Assembly (NCBI RefSeq): GCF_030272615.1
Contig: NC_081414.1
Location: 812,301,069 to 812,361,068 of the forward strand
Direction of reading: 5' to 3'
DNA length: 60,000 nucleotides
From: Cryptomeria japonica
Taxonomy: Eukaryota; Streptophyta; Pinopsida; Cupressales; Cupressaceae
Notes under the pieces: model-generated
What the model was told of the DNA's origin: nothing
Seen by the model: the letters and a program-made list of their open reading frames with translations, nothing else
Database searches by the model: none
Made by a program: the position numbers and the translations under genes
Shown: in pieces, positions 10,190 to 21,800 of the stretch
Layout of the letters: each line of letters begins with the position of its first letter
How positions within the stretch are numbered: position 1 is the first letter of the stretch

Positions 10190-10832
10190 TTTATGCATAA
10201 GATCTCCCCATTCCACAATGGCATATGTAGGAAGAAAAATCAAAATGTATGACATCTCTAAAATTTGCTCCGTGATCTCCATATAGATGTTGAAAGCTAT
10301 CATGATCAAATCATGCATTCTAGGCTACACTACTAAAGATGACAATCTAGAATCTCCTAGAAATTTATGTAGGACATAATCCAAAGACTCAAGTATCTCC
10401 TCTAAGGAGAAAGATTCCATCTCCAGATTTTGTGTCAAAGTATCTAGACTTACATCAAATTATTAAAAATGATCATGTAGAGAATTAAGAAGAGGATAAG
10501 AGTGTTTCCATACAATTAAACTCAAGAAGAATCATCCTCATCAAAGATAAGATGTATACAATCAATATGTCTCTCAGATATACTACATGAGATTCCATAA
10601 ATAAGTCTAAAATACCTTTCAGGAAGTCATCCCACAAAGCGATATATGAAAGATAGTGTATATCATATTGTAAAGAAACACTATAAGCTTTCAATGAAGC
10701 AACCCTTATCTCTAAAGAATGAAAAAGTGTACGTGGGTTATCAATAATTTGGTAATGCCAGAAGGATGTGTCCACACAAGATGGGGCAATAGAAATCTTG
10801 GTATCATCTAATGAAATATTACTTTTTGACAA
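10190..10832 (-). pseudogene. LARD-0 interior reading-frame remnant, unknown
   Basis: A 115-codon open frame at 10485-10832 begins MSKSNISLDDTKIS and holds several aromatic/hydrophobic words (TSFWHYQI, IALWDDFLKGILDLF). After a shift near 10470 a second open stretch to about 10190 reads LDTLTQNLEMESFSLEEIL and, past one TAG, MHDLIMIAFNIYMEITEQIL. Amino-acid composition suggests a once-coding, helix-rich protein in the element's sense orientation. No known family recognised; chance open frames in AT-rich DNA cannot be excluded. Confidence 0.35.
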
Positions 10833-11863
10833 AGATCAAATATTTCCATAAAATTATTGGATAATGATTTAAGTGGTGAAAGGACACTCAATATGGTCTA
10901 TGTTATGTAAATTATCCTCATAAATAGTAGGACATATTATTTTATATATCATTTAATCATTGTTAAAGCATTCATTCTTCTATTCATAATCACTTTGCTT
11001 GGTAGTAGATCATACTCAAAGTAGTGATTCAATATGAACCCCCTATTAACAAAACTTTATATCAGTTCATGATTGCACAAAAGCTATGAAGAGACATAAG
11101 AACACAAATACATTTTCATACTTTTCACTAGTCTTAAAACTCATTCCCCAATTATTAAATTTTGGCACTTTATATTTTATATTGATTACAAATCTTTTCT
11201 TGAATTAGAATAGCGTCATTTGAAGAAAAAACTAGCTAAAAGTATAGCACTTGACACAAAATCTAGAATAAACTGCTCTACAGTTATGTTTAGTACTAAC
11301 TTCAACCTAAAATATTAAAGAATAATGACAAAAAAATTTATCAGGCCTAGTATGCATGGAAAGTTCTCTTATTTATCTTTTGAATGATAGCTTGTTCATT
11401 GAAATTTGACACTAGAATGAAAAGTTATAAATTTTTTATAAAATGAATGTCCTATAGGAATAAATTTCTCACAATTTTTTTAATTCTAGTTTGACTTTAG
11501 TAAAGTATATTCACTTATTGAAAAAGGTATTTAGAAACCAAGATATATTTTTAAACTATGAACAAAACTCATAAAACATTTTTTACTCTAGCAAGTAGAA
11601 GATGAAAACATCAATTGAATCCAGCCTTCAACTAGTTAAAAAGTGTCCATGCGATTATTTTTGGATAGTAATATTCACTAGATCTACTCAGTATATGCAA
11701 AATTAAATATTCACCAATATAGTTTTTTGAGGCTAAGAATAAAACCCAAAAAATGTTTTGACTTGCAAAAGATGCAAATCTAAGACAAAAATTAAAAGGC
11801 TTCTTATGCCTTGATTCTTATGCTTTGATTATTATGAATTGAAAACCAAATCTAATATTCTTG
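10833..11863. other. LARD-0 interior, non-coding
   Basis: AT-rich sequence with no supportable frame, up to the TCTTG duplication that marks entry of element II. Confidence 0.5.
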
Positions 11864-12737
11864 TGTTAGACAGTTCTGATAACCGGAATATAGATGAGAG
11901 GAGGGAGGTGAATCAATTGTCACAGATTACAGGAACATTTAGCAATTTAAACTTTAATAGCGGAACCCAAAATATTAATACCAGAATAGCAATTAATCAA
12001 TTAAGCATAAATAATAATCACATAATAAAAGTCATCCACACAACACCAAGATTTGTAAGTGGAAAACCTGGTAAAAGAAAAAACCACCATGATGATCTAC
12101 AATGAGATCTTACATCTATATATACAAACCCTCGATCATAAACAATCAGGTCGGCCACTAGATAATAAATCGATTACATAATTACAAACCATCTCAATGT
12201 TAGACCAAACAAGTAATATCAACGCATAAGACATCCCAAAAATATATCAATAGGTCTTATCCACACATTACTTTAAAGTCAGTCCATAACCTAGATCAAC
12301 TGAGACCAAGTATAGGTCCACACGCTTCAACAATGATCTCCAACTACCAAGTCTCAAACACGATCATCAAAAACATCCTAAAACTCCATTAGAAGCTACA
12401 CCAACACCGCTTATGCAATTCACCAAAGATCTTTATCAAAAGCTTTGTCGGTGAAACCCTCACCGAAACCAGAAACCAATCTTCTAAGCAAGTAGGATAG
12501 TATCTAATCTCCAGACCAAAACCAACTAATCAAATATGAGTATGAGTATCATGAAAAAGCCAATTCCATCACCAGATTATACCGAAGCCTGCCAGATCAT
12601 GAAGGATCCAAGTTAACCAAAAACCACTTAACCTACTAGGACCAGAAGGGTGCCAGTAAAGCATCCAAATAGCTAGTGTTGATATCAATGACAAAACATC
12701 AATGCGACACATAATTAATTTCACTGAATGGACAACA
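11864..12737 (-). repeat. Element II 3' LTR (874 bp, internally deleted)
   Basis: Starts TGTTAGACAG after TCTTG and ends ACAACA next to the polypurine tract. It lacks about 350 bp that the partner LTR has (between the CGGTGGGAAA word near 23584 and CCATGATGATC near 23929); the deletion joins at 12085. Confidence 0.88.
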
Positions 12738-12751
12738 ATCTCCCCCTTTGG
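12738..12751 (-). other. Element II polypurine tract
   Basis: Minus strand reads CAAAGGGGGAGAT directly before the 3' LTR. Confidence 0.85.
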
Positions 12752-13084
12752 CATTGATGGCAACACTAGATGTCAAAAACATCTAAGTACCAATAAATGC
12801 CAAACAAGTATCCCCCTATGGAAGAAAACCAACAAACTCCCATAAATAGCTTTGAATATCACTCCCTCTAATGTATACAACTCCTTAATCTTTTCTTTTT
12901 CACATCAATATCTCTCCCCCTTTGACATCAATGCCAGAAATCTAACAGAAATATCAAAGAAAAAACATAAACCTCTTTAAAGTTGACTACTCCCCTTGAG
13001 CAGTAGCATCCCACATCAGTGTCATAATGAATAGTATTTGTGATAATGCATGTCAGACTGATGCCAAACCACATCAATCAAGTC
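12752..13084. other. Element II 3' untranslated region
   Basis: About 330 bases between the end of pol and the polypurine tract, with several further C-rich words (TCTCCCCCTTT). No extra (env-like) frame is visible. Confidence 0.6.
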
Positions 13085-13856
13085 TCTACTAGAGGGGTAG
13101 AAACTCCCAATCTATCTCTCAGGTACTCAAATGATTCCTTGGACAAAAGTTTACTAAAAATATTTACAATCTGCTCTTTAGTGTTCACATAAACCATTCT
13201 AACTTCACTTGCTTCCACCTTCTCCTTCAAAAGTTATACTAGATAGATATGTGCTTTGTTTTATAATGAAATGCCAGATTCTTTGATATATCAATAGTAG
13301 CAGAATTTTCACAGTGAATAACTATCGGTGCGTCACAATCCACCTTTATATCCTTCAACATTTGCTTCATCCATAAAACTTGTGTGCAGTTAGTAGCAGC
13401 AACAACATACTCAGCTTCAGTAGTAGATAAAGAAGTACATGACTGTTTCTTTCTGATCCATGAAATTGACTTATTTCCAAGAAAGAAAGCTCCACCGGAA
13501 GTACTTTTTTGATCATCAACATCCGTAGCCCAATCAGCATCTGTATATGCACATAAAGTAAATTTATCATCCTTAGGGCACCACAAGCCATATTGTAATG
13601 TACCTTGCAAGTATCTGAAAATCCTTTTCACCACCATCTCATGATTTTCTCTAGGAACACTCTGAAATCTTGAAACACTACAAATAACATTCATAATGTT
13701 AGGCCTTGTCTGAGTCAAATAAAGCAGACCTCCAACCATAGATTTGTATCTTGTAGGATTTATCGGTGCAAAAACATATTTTCTTGTCAATTTCTCACTT
13801 GTAACCATAGGTGTACTTATTGGTTTAGAATCTCCCATACCAAATTTCTTCAACAA
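13085..13856 (-). pseudogene. Element II reverse transcriptase end and RNase H
   Basis: A 205-codon open frame (13856-13239) carries the copia C-terminal reverse-transcriptase words SKPISTPM, VGGLLYLTQTRPNI and VSRFQ, then the RNase H words YTDADWATDVDDQKSTSG, SISWIRKKQ and LSTTEAEYVV, ending at KHISI. A TAG and a one-base loss follow near 13220-13238. In the next frame the normal pol tail goes on to about 13085 (VYVNTKEQIVNIFSK, then FEYLRDRLG). The RNase H acidic residues appear kept. It is the C-terminal part of the polyprotein that copies RNA to DNA and removes the template. Confidence 0.9.
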
Positions 13857-14690
13857 TTCCTTAACATATTTAGTTTGACAAATGAAAATACCTTTGTCAG
13901 TCTAAGTAATCTACAAACCTAAGAAAAATTTCATCTCACCAATCATAGACATCTCAAATTCTTTCTCCATATTCTTACAAAATTCTATGCATAACTTATC
14001 TTCACCTCCAAAGATAATGTCATCAACAAATACTTCAACAATCAGTATATCATAATCAGTGATTTTATAATATAAATTACTGTCAGCACTTCCCTTAGTA
14101 AAACCAAGCTTCAGAAGATATTTTTCCAACCTTGCATACCAAGCTCGAGGTGCTTGTTTCAATCCATATAAATATTTCCTTAACTGGTAAACCATATCTG
14201 TATCAATTGATAGTAAAAACCCATCAGGTTGCACATACAAACATCCTCATTCAGACCCCAATTTAAAAATTTACATTTAACATCCATCTAATAAACCTTG
14301 TAGTTTTTATAAGCAACATAGGCAAGAGATAATCTTACAGCTTCAATCCTAGCTACAGGTACAAAAGTCTCTCCATAATAAATTCCTTCCTTCTGAGAAT
14401 ATCCTTTACAAACCAATCTAGCCTTATTCCTTATAACTTGACTATCCTCATTCAATGAATTCCTAAAAACCCATTTAGTTCCAATAACATTTTTATTTTT
14501 AGGCCGGGGAACCAAAGTCCATGTTTTATTTTTCTCAATCTGATCTAACTCTTCTTTCATAGCTTTCAACCAATGTTCATCTTTACATGCCTCAATTACT
14601 GATACTAGTTCAACTTGTGAAATTAAACATACCTCATTAGTTGCCAGTCCTCTTCTTGTCATCACTCCATTGCTCTTGTCCCCAATTATT
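13857..14690 (-). pseudogene. Element II reverse transcriptase
   Basis: Two open pieces (14665-14288 and 14240-13911) give WLKAMKEELDQIEKN, TKWVFRNSLNEDSQ, ARLVCKGYSQKEGIYY, ARIEAVRLSLAY, then LRKYLYGLKQAPRAWYARLEK and the catalytic box VFVDDIIFGG, followed by MIGEMKFFLGL. About 15 codons are disturbed between the pieces, near 14241-14290, where the first catalytic Asp would lie. The YVDD-type box itself is intact as FVDD. Confidence 0.9.
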
Positions 14691-14892
14691 TAATCTTCAT
14701 AATGATTCAATCTCACATACCTAGGAGTCTTCTAACTTTCTATTCCCTATTCTTCAGTTATTGTAGAATTCTTAGATGTTGGTGGAATAACTTGATCAAC
14801 TCTTTGTTTCAGTAAAGGTGCTACTGGTTTAGATATAATCATTTCCACTGCCGATTCCTTTTCATAAACTCTGATTTGACTTTTGTTTAGCT

Positions 14893-15980
14893 TGTCTACT
14901 TTGACATTAGCACTCTCCATTGTTCTCTAAAATCTCTTGTTATAACATCTATATGCTTTGGTTTCATTAGAATAACCAACAAATATTCCTTCATCACATC
15001 TAGGATCAAATTTCCTAATAATATCATCTCTCCTGATATAACATTTACTACCAAATTTTTTGAAATACTTAACTGTAGGTGTATTGCCAAACCATAATTC
15101 ATAAGGTGTCTTACCAGTTTCCCCTTTGATGTGTACTCTATTGAATGTATAAACCATTGTACTCATTGCTTCTCTCTAGTAGATATGAGATAGATTAGCT
15201 TCCATCATCATCATTCTAGCAACATCTAAGATAGCTTTGTTCTTCCTTTGCACAACTCCATTCTGCTGAGGTGTCCGAGGAGCAGAAAATTTTCTTCTTA
15301 TGCCATGCTTGTCGCAAAAGTTATTAAACTCACCAGATGTGAATTCTCCACCATGATTTGATCTCAAACATTTAATCTTCAATCATGTCTCAGTTTCCCC
15401 TTTAGCCTTAAAGATTTTAAACTTTTCAAATGCTTCGGTTTTTTCTCTCAAAAAAGTAACCCACATTATTCTAGAATAATCATCAATGATTAGCATAAAA
15501 TATCTATCACCATGAAAACTTTTAACTCTATCAGGACCACACAAATCAGTATGAATAAGATAAAGGACATCATTTGATTTATCTTGTATACTCCTAAAAG
15601 AGGTTCTGACCTATTTACCCATTTAACATTCTTTACATACTGGATTATAGGGATTCGTAATCTTAGGTATATCCCTAACAACCTTAGTTAAACTGATCTT
15701 CACAATGCAATCAAAATTCACATGATACAATCTTTAATGCCATAACCAACTCTCATCAATCTGTGTAATCAAACATGTCTTCTCACCAGAGTTGAAATGA
15801 AATATGTTACCCTTTATCTGTGTGTCGGTTGCAATCTCCAAGCTAGATCTGTTATTGATTTTGCATTTTCCATCCTTGAACTATAATAATAGAAATCCCT
15901 TATCTACCAATTGTCCTACACTCAACAAATTATGTCTCAAACCTTCAACATAATAAACATTGTCAGTATTGTTCTTACCA
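14893..15980 (-). pseudogene. Element II integrase
   Basis: Reading down from 15980: a GAG-pre-integrase region (ESWLWH, then H/C words, ECxMGK), the first catalytic Asp in LIHTDLCGP (about 15560), IIDDYSRIMWVTF, LRSNHGGEF with the second catalytic Asp changed to Asn, and PQQNGVVQRKNK with the Glu-side context. Then TPYELWFGNTPTVKYF, IFVGYSNETKAYR in 15166-14927. Several stops interrupt it, for example near 15377, 15605 and 15630. The Asp-to-Asn change alone would abolish strand transfer. Confidence 0.88.
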
Positions 15981-16298
15981 TCAAATGATATAATTACTTT
16001 TTCCTTTGATCATGCATGCCTTGTAATCTCCTATTGTAACTAGACCACCATCAAATTCTTGCAAAGATAGAAACTTCCCTTTATCTCCACTCATATGATG
16101 TGAACAACCACTGTCAATTACCCATTCATCCTTATCTTCAATTTTAGCAGCAAGTGCCTTCTCCTTGGGTACATTCTCTTCTAGTGTCAGATCATCTTCC
16201 TTGATAGCCAGGAACACCCATTCCTTCCCATTGTTAGATCCACTAGCGGAGTCTTCTGCTAGTTCATCATCTAAATAAGTAATCCCTTCGTCATTCAC
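15981..16298 (-). pseudogene. Element II aspartic protease region
   Basis: A 105-codon open frame with an acidic leader (DDELAEDSASGSNN) and the protease active site WVIDSGCSHHMSGDKG. In this family it cuts the Gag-Pol polyprotein. The flap region follows weakly (LVTIGDYKACMIKGK). The wording after the active site is of Sirevirus type. Confidence 0.87.
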
Positions 16299-16693
16299 TA
16301 TGTAGCATGATTTGTCTTTGTTTTTATTGTATTTATACTTGTTCTGATATAAAGGGTTAGGCTTAAATGATCTTTTAACTCTTTCTTCAAATCTTGAATT
16401 CCTTTTAGGACATCTAGATGCAAAATGACTAATCTTATTACATGCAAAACATTTAAAAGGTGTACTTTTCCTTTATACTTACTTCCTACTGGTCCTTTAG
16501 GTACTCTTCTAGCAAATAGTGTTTCAAGTTGCTCAAACTTATCATCTTCCCTCTTCATATCTTCTAACTCCTTTGCATATAAATCTTTCTAGTCTTGCTT
16601 ACCGATTGTAGATATAGATGCATGAAAACCAAATTCAGTCTTCATAGCTCCAAAAGGTCCAAATTCCTCAAGCTCAAAAGCAAATAGATTCCC
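16299..16693 (-). pseudogene. Element II gag, distal part with zinc knuckle
   Basis: Continues the gag frame after the element III insertion: ELEEFGPFGAMKTEF, a TAG near 16590, then KREDDKFEQLETLFARR. After a one-base shift near 16460 the zinc knuckle CFACNKISHFASRC and the basic tail (FEERVKRSFKPN) appear. The frame joins smoothly to 22689 when element III and one TSD copy are ignored. Confidence 0.83.
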
Positions 16694-17576
16694 TATTGAG
16701 AAAAATGGTGTCTCAACCTTGCATTTATGCGAGGTTACTATTTATAGTAAGTTTTCATTTGAGCACGAAATGGTGCGAAACTCTCCCTGAAGCTTCTGGT
16801 TGGCTAGATAAGCATTCCGGTAAAGTTTCGTCGCAAGGTCACAGCTAGTTTTGAAGATATTAAAGTTTTCGTCTTGGAGGGGTGCAATAAAATATTTAAA
16901 CTTAATTTTGGGGACTTTAGAGGCTCCGAAACGCCCTGAAAAGTGGCCGTAACCGGCGAAGCCGGTTACGAGGTGATAGAGCACTTTGCGATCTTTCCGG
17001 CGCTTCAAACGGTTCGTCAATCGGACACCCGGTTCTCAAGTTATGGCCTCCGGAAGTTTGTACTCCTGAAATAGGAAAAATAATTTGTATCGAATACATA
17101 AATGAGCAGTAAAAGGGAGCGACATGTGTTGATGTGTGCTTTAACATGTCATAGGGAATCTAGAAGGGAGATAAGGTCGGCTACACTTTATTGGGTGGTT
17201 TTAGCCCATGGTTTTGTAATACCGTTTGTATTGTATCTCCTATTTATGAGGTGTGTGAGATAGAGGTTGTGTGAAAGAGTCTTATGGCTATTGAGTTGTC
17301 TCTGAATCTCTGATTAATGGTACTCCTGCGAAGAGCTTGCTCTGCAAGTATGTTGTAATCTGTTTTTGATTGCTGAATAAAATATTGAGCTACTTTTGGA
17401 GGGTGGGGTTTTTCTCCCGAAAGGGTTTTCCCCACGTAAATCATTGTGTTGTGGTATGATTGCTATTATATCTATTTCTATTTTCTGTAACTGTTGTAAT
17501 GATCTGAAAAAATTTTGCATTACCCTCCTCTCAAGGTTAGTGTAGGAAGTTGTTTCCGCTACTTAACTTCCTTACA
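16694..17576 (+). repeat. Element III 5' LTR (883 bp)
   Basis: Starts TATTGAGAAAAATGG (TG mutated to TA) and ends CTTCCTTACA. A TATA-like word (TATTTATAG) lies near 16739 and AATAAA at 17376-17381. Sixteen or so of the 19 differences from the partner are transitions. Confidence 0.95.
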
Positions 17577-17578
17577 AG

Positions 17579-17590
17579 TGGTATCAGAGC
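17579..17590 (+). other. Element III primer-binding site
   Basis: TGGTATCAGAGC three bases after the LTR, the exact copia site complementary to the 3' end of initiator-Met tRNA. Confidence 0.95.
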
Positions 17591-17700
17591 TTGATCACCT
17601 TTGGTTTCAATTGTGGGCAGTTGGGTTTTTTGAACTAATCCAGATTTGAGTGGGAGCTTGTGCAAAAGACACTTTTTGATCTTGTTGCAGGAATATTCAG

Positions 17701-20700
17701 ATGGCGAGTTCGTCAGGGAGAATAGAGGTGGAGAAATTAAATGGAAGTAATTTTGAGATGTGGAAGTTGAAGATGGAAGATCTGCTAATAGATCGAGATC
17801 TTTGGGATGCTGTTGATGCGAATGTCCAAAGGCCCTCAGATCCTACTGCGGCAACTCAGTATGATGTTATGGACCGAAAAGCCAAGGGTCTAATCAGACT
17901 GTGCCTGGCAGACTCTATTCTAATCAATGTCCATGAAGAAAACTCTGCAAAGAAGCTATGGACTAAGCCTGGTGAGATGTATCAAGTGAAATCTTTATTA
18001 AATCAAATTTTCTTAGGAAAGAAATTGTATTCCTTAAAGATGGAAGAGGGTGGACAAATTGCAGACCACCTGGAAGCATTCAATATGTTGGTGGCTCAAT
18101 TAGTATCCGTCGGTGTTAAGATGGACGAGGAGGAAAAATGTCAGATCTTGCTTTGCTCTTTGCCTGATTCGTGGGATTCTCTTGTTATGGCTATCGGTAG
18201 TACTTCTGTTGTTTTGAAATCTGAAGATGTGGTGGGTGCCCTACTCGGTGAAGAGATGCGAAGGAAGGTATCCATCAGTTCAAAGAAAGCCCTAACTGTT
18301 CGTGGAAGACCTAAGGAGAAAGGCAAGAAGAATGAGAAGCGCGGCAAGTCCAAATCCAAAGAGAGATCGAAATCTCCTGGAAAGTCCAAAGTCATTTGCT
18401 AGAATTGTGGTAAATCGGGTCACATCCGTAAGGACTGCAAAGAAGAAAAGAAGAAGAAAAAGAAAAAGTTCGATTCTGATTCTGAGTCCGACAAGGAAGA
18501 TGGCGATGCATTTATTGCGGCTTTGGCGACTCATGCAGGTAATGATGCCTGGCTAATTGACTCAGGTGCATCTTTTCATATGACTTCCAATAGAGATTGG
18601 TTTTCTGAATATGAAGGATTTAATGGAGGTAAGGTGTACTTGGGTGATGATTCACCTCTAGACATTGTTGGTCGAGGTAAAGTTAGAATCAGGTTTTCTG
18701 ATGGTAGAATAAAAAGGATTAATGGTGTGCTGCATATCCCTGGATTAAAATGAAACTTGTTATCTATGAGCAAACTGATAGATGCAGGTGTGCAGGTAGT
18801 CTTTTCTGAAACAGGATGTAAGATGATTAAGGGTGCTATGGTAGTTGCTAGAGGTGTCAGGTTTGGCACTTTGTATAAGCTTGAAGCATACACTGTTGAG
18901 TGTAATAGCACTTCTGTAAAAAGTAAATCTGCGGATACTTCACTGGAAGATTTGAAGGTTTCACCTTCAGCAGATGGAAATGGTTTTTGGGTACCTAAGG
19001 GTGCTCTTTCGTCTGAAGCAAAGTTACCTGCAGAGAAGACTATGTTATGGCACCAAAGACTTGGCCACATTGGAGAAAAGGGTCTAAGGACCTTGAAAAA
19101 TAAAAATCTTGTTGAAGGTTTGAATGATTGTAATCTTGACTTTGATTTCTGTGAGCATTGCATTTATGGAAAACAAAACCGCGTTCAGTTTTACTCGAGT
19201 TCTCATAAAACTTGTGGTGTTTTGGATCTTATCCATTCTGATGTGTTTGGTCCAGTAGATGTCTCTTTGATTGGAAAATCCACATATTATGTTTCATTTA
19301 TTGATGATTTTAGTAGAAGGACATGGGTATATTTTCTAAAGAGTAAATCTGAAGTTTTTAGTCGTTTTAAAGAATTTAAAGCAATGGTTGAGTTGCAGAC
19401 TGGAAAGAAAATAAAATGTTTGAGAACTGATAATGGCGGTGAGTTTTGCTCTAATGATTTTGATAGATTCTGTAAAGACTGTGGAATTAACAGGCAGAAG
19501 ACAACTCCGTATTCTCCACAGCAAAATGGAGTTGCAGAAAGAATGAACAGGACACTGATGGAGAAGGCTAGGAGTATGTTGAGTGGTGCTGGTCTCGAAC
19601 AAAAGTTTTGGGCTGAAGCTGTTGCCACTGCTTGCTACCTGATTAACAGGTCTCCTACATCAGCTCTTGTTGATAAAACGCCTATGGAAGCATGGTCAGG
19701 TCACAAGCCTTCATTGAGACATCTTAGAGTTTTTGGTTGCGAGGCATATGCACATGTGCCAAAGGAGAAGCGAACAAAGTTGGAGAACAAGGCTGTGAAA
19801 TGTATCTTCATCGAGTATAGTTATGGTGTGAAAGGATACAAGCTTTGGGACCCTGTTGCACAAAAGGTAATTCATAGTAGAAGTGTTATTTTTAGAGAAA
19901 TTAAGTCTCCTTCTGTTACATTGCAGCCAGAACAGACTAAAAAGGAAGATGTGATTCAACTTCCTTCTACACCTGAAAGAGTTGAATCGAGACCCTTAGA
20001 TAGGCAAGAATTTGAGGACAGCTCGTCTAGCTCTGAATCTTCAGAAGAGGAGGAAGAACCTCCAACTCAGCTTGTTCGAAGGTCTACAAGACATAGACAA
20101 CCACCTGAAATGTATTCACCTGATGATTGGAGATGTATTTTTGCTCTGAATACTAGTGTGGATGAACCGAAATCTGTAGAAGAGGCATTAGGTATGAATG
20201 ATGCAGAATCCTGGAAGATTGCTATGGAGGAAGAAATGGCAGCGTTGAAAAAGAATGATACATGGGATCTTGTACCATTGCCTGAAGGACGAAAACCTGT
20301 TGGTTGTAAATGGGTGTTCAAGAAAAAGATTGGTTCAGATGGAAGCATTGAGAAGTATAAAGCAAGGTTGGTTGCAAAAGGCTACTCTCAGGTTGAGGGT
20401 GTTGATTACGGTGAGATATTTTCTCCTGTTGCAAAAATGACGTCCATTAGATTTTTGCTTTCTATTGCTACTGCTTATGATTTAGAGGTTGAGCAAATGG
20501 ATGTGAAAACTGCTTTCCTTCATGGTGATTTGGAGGAAGATATTTATATGACACAGCCGGAGCACTATGTGGTGAAAGGCAAAAGTAATTTGGTCTGTAA
20601 ATTGAAGAAATCTTTGTATGGCCTCAAACAAAGTCCTAGGATGTGGTACCAGAAATTTGATACATATGTGTTGAGTTTGGGATTTGAATGTTCTAAATCA

Positions 20701-21744
20701 GATCACTGTGTTTATTATAAATCTGATGGTGATCATTTCTTATTCATTGCATTGTATGTTGATGATATGTTATTCATTGGTAAAGGGAAAGGTATGAATT
20801 CAGAACTGAAGTCTCAGCTCGCTGCTAAATTTGAAATGAAAGATCTTGGTGCAGCAAAGCACATTCTTGGGATGGAAATTAGAAGAGATAGGGTGAACAG
20901 AAAGCTATGGCTAGGCCAGAGTAAGTATGTGAATTCAGTGTTACAGAGGTTCAACATGCAGAATTGTAGACCATTGAGTGTTCCTTTTACAGTTGGAATG
21001 AAACTATCTATTTCAGATTGTCCTACATCCCCATTGGAGATGGAAGACATGAGCAGAGTGCCTTACCAGAGTGCGGTTGGAAGCTTGATGTATGCTATGG
21101 TCTGTACTAGACCAGACATTGCCCAAGCAGTGGGAGTACTTTCTAGATATATGTCTAATCCTGGTAGAGTTCATTGGGATGCAGTCAAAAGAGTCTTCAG
21201 ATATTTGAAGGGCACTTCAGAGTATTCTTTGTTTTATCATGGTAATTCAGTTGGAGACATGACTTCCCTTGATATCCATGGTTATGTGGATTCAGATTGG
21301 GCAGGAGATATTGATAGCAGAAGATCCACCAGTGCTTATGTGTTTACTTTGTTTGGTGGTGCAATTAGTTGGATGAGTAAGCGACAGGCTGTGGTTGCTT
21401 TATCCACTACTGAAGTAGAGTATATGGCAGCTACTCATGCTTGTAAAGAGGCCATTTGGCTTAAGAGACTGTGTTCAGATATTGGAATAAAACAAGGTAC
21501 AGTGACAGTTTACTGTGACAGTTAGAGTGCAATTAGCCTAGCTAAGAACCCGACATTTCATGCCCGGACCAAACATATTGATGTTCAGTATCATTTTGTT
21601 AGAGATATGGTCGAAGATGGTAGGGTGAAGCTGGTTAAGGTGGAAACTTTGATGAATGTTGCAGATGTTTTAACTAAGGGTGTGAGCACAGAGAAGTTCA
21701 GATGGTGTTCAGAGTCTATGGGCCTTATGGCCCCTAGCAATTGA
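17701..21744 (+). pseudogene. Element III Gag-Pol polyprotein, 1,347 residues with three nonsense codons
   Basis: ATG at 17701 opens one frame of 1,348 codons with no frameshift. Order: Gag (about 1-200; FEMWKLKMEDLL, VLKSEDVVGALL); basic tail; zinc knuckle C-x2-C-x4-H-x4-C at residues 233-246; protease LIDSGASFHMT (Asp287); integrase HHCC (WHQRLGHI, FCEHC) and catalytic core (HSDVFGP, TDNGGEF, QQNGVAERMNR); acidic linker; reverse transcriptase (GCKWVFKKK, EQMDVKTAFLHG, LYVDDMLFIG); RNase H (YVDSDWAGDIDSRRST, ALSTTEVEYMA, YCDS) and tail (ADVLTKG). Stops: TAG 18400 inside the zinc knuckle, TGA 18751 between protease and integrase, TAG 21523 in RNase H. Catalytic residues otherwise look intact. 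The length is normal for copia. The stop at 21523 would remove about 73 residues. Confidence 0.95.
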
Positions 21745-21788
21745 TTCATTGTGTTGACATTCCCTTCCGCTCATGCAAGGTGTTTGAC

Positions 21789-21800
21789 AAGTGGGAGATT
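21789..21800 (+). other. Element III polypurine tract
   Basis: AAGTGGGAGATT directly before the 3' LTR. Confidence 0.9.

Noticed and set aside
18576-19163. 195-codon minus-strand open frame inside element III
   Set aside because: Antisense shadow of the well-supported Gag-Pol frame; no motifs of its own.
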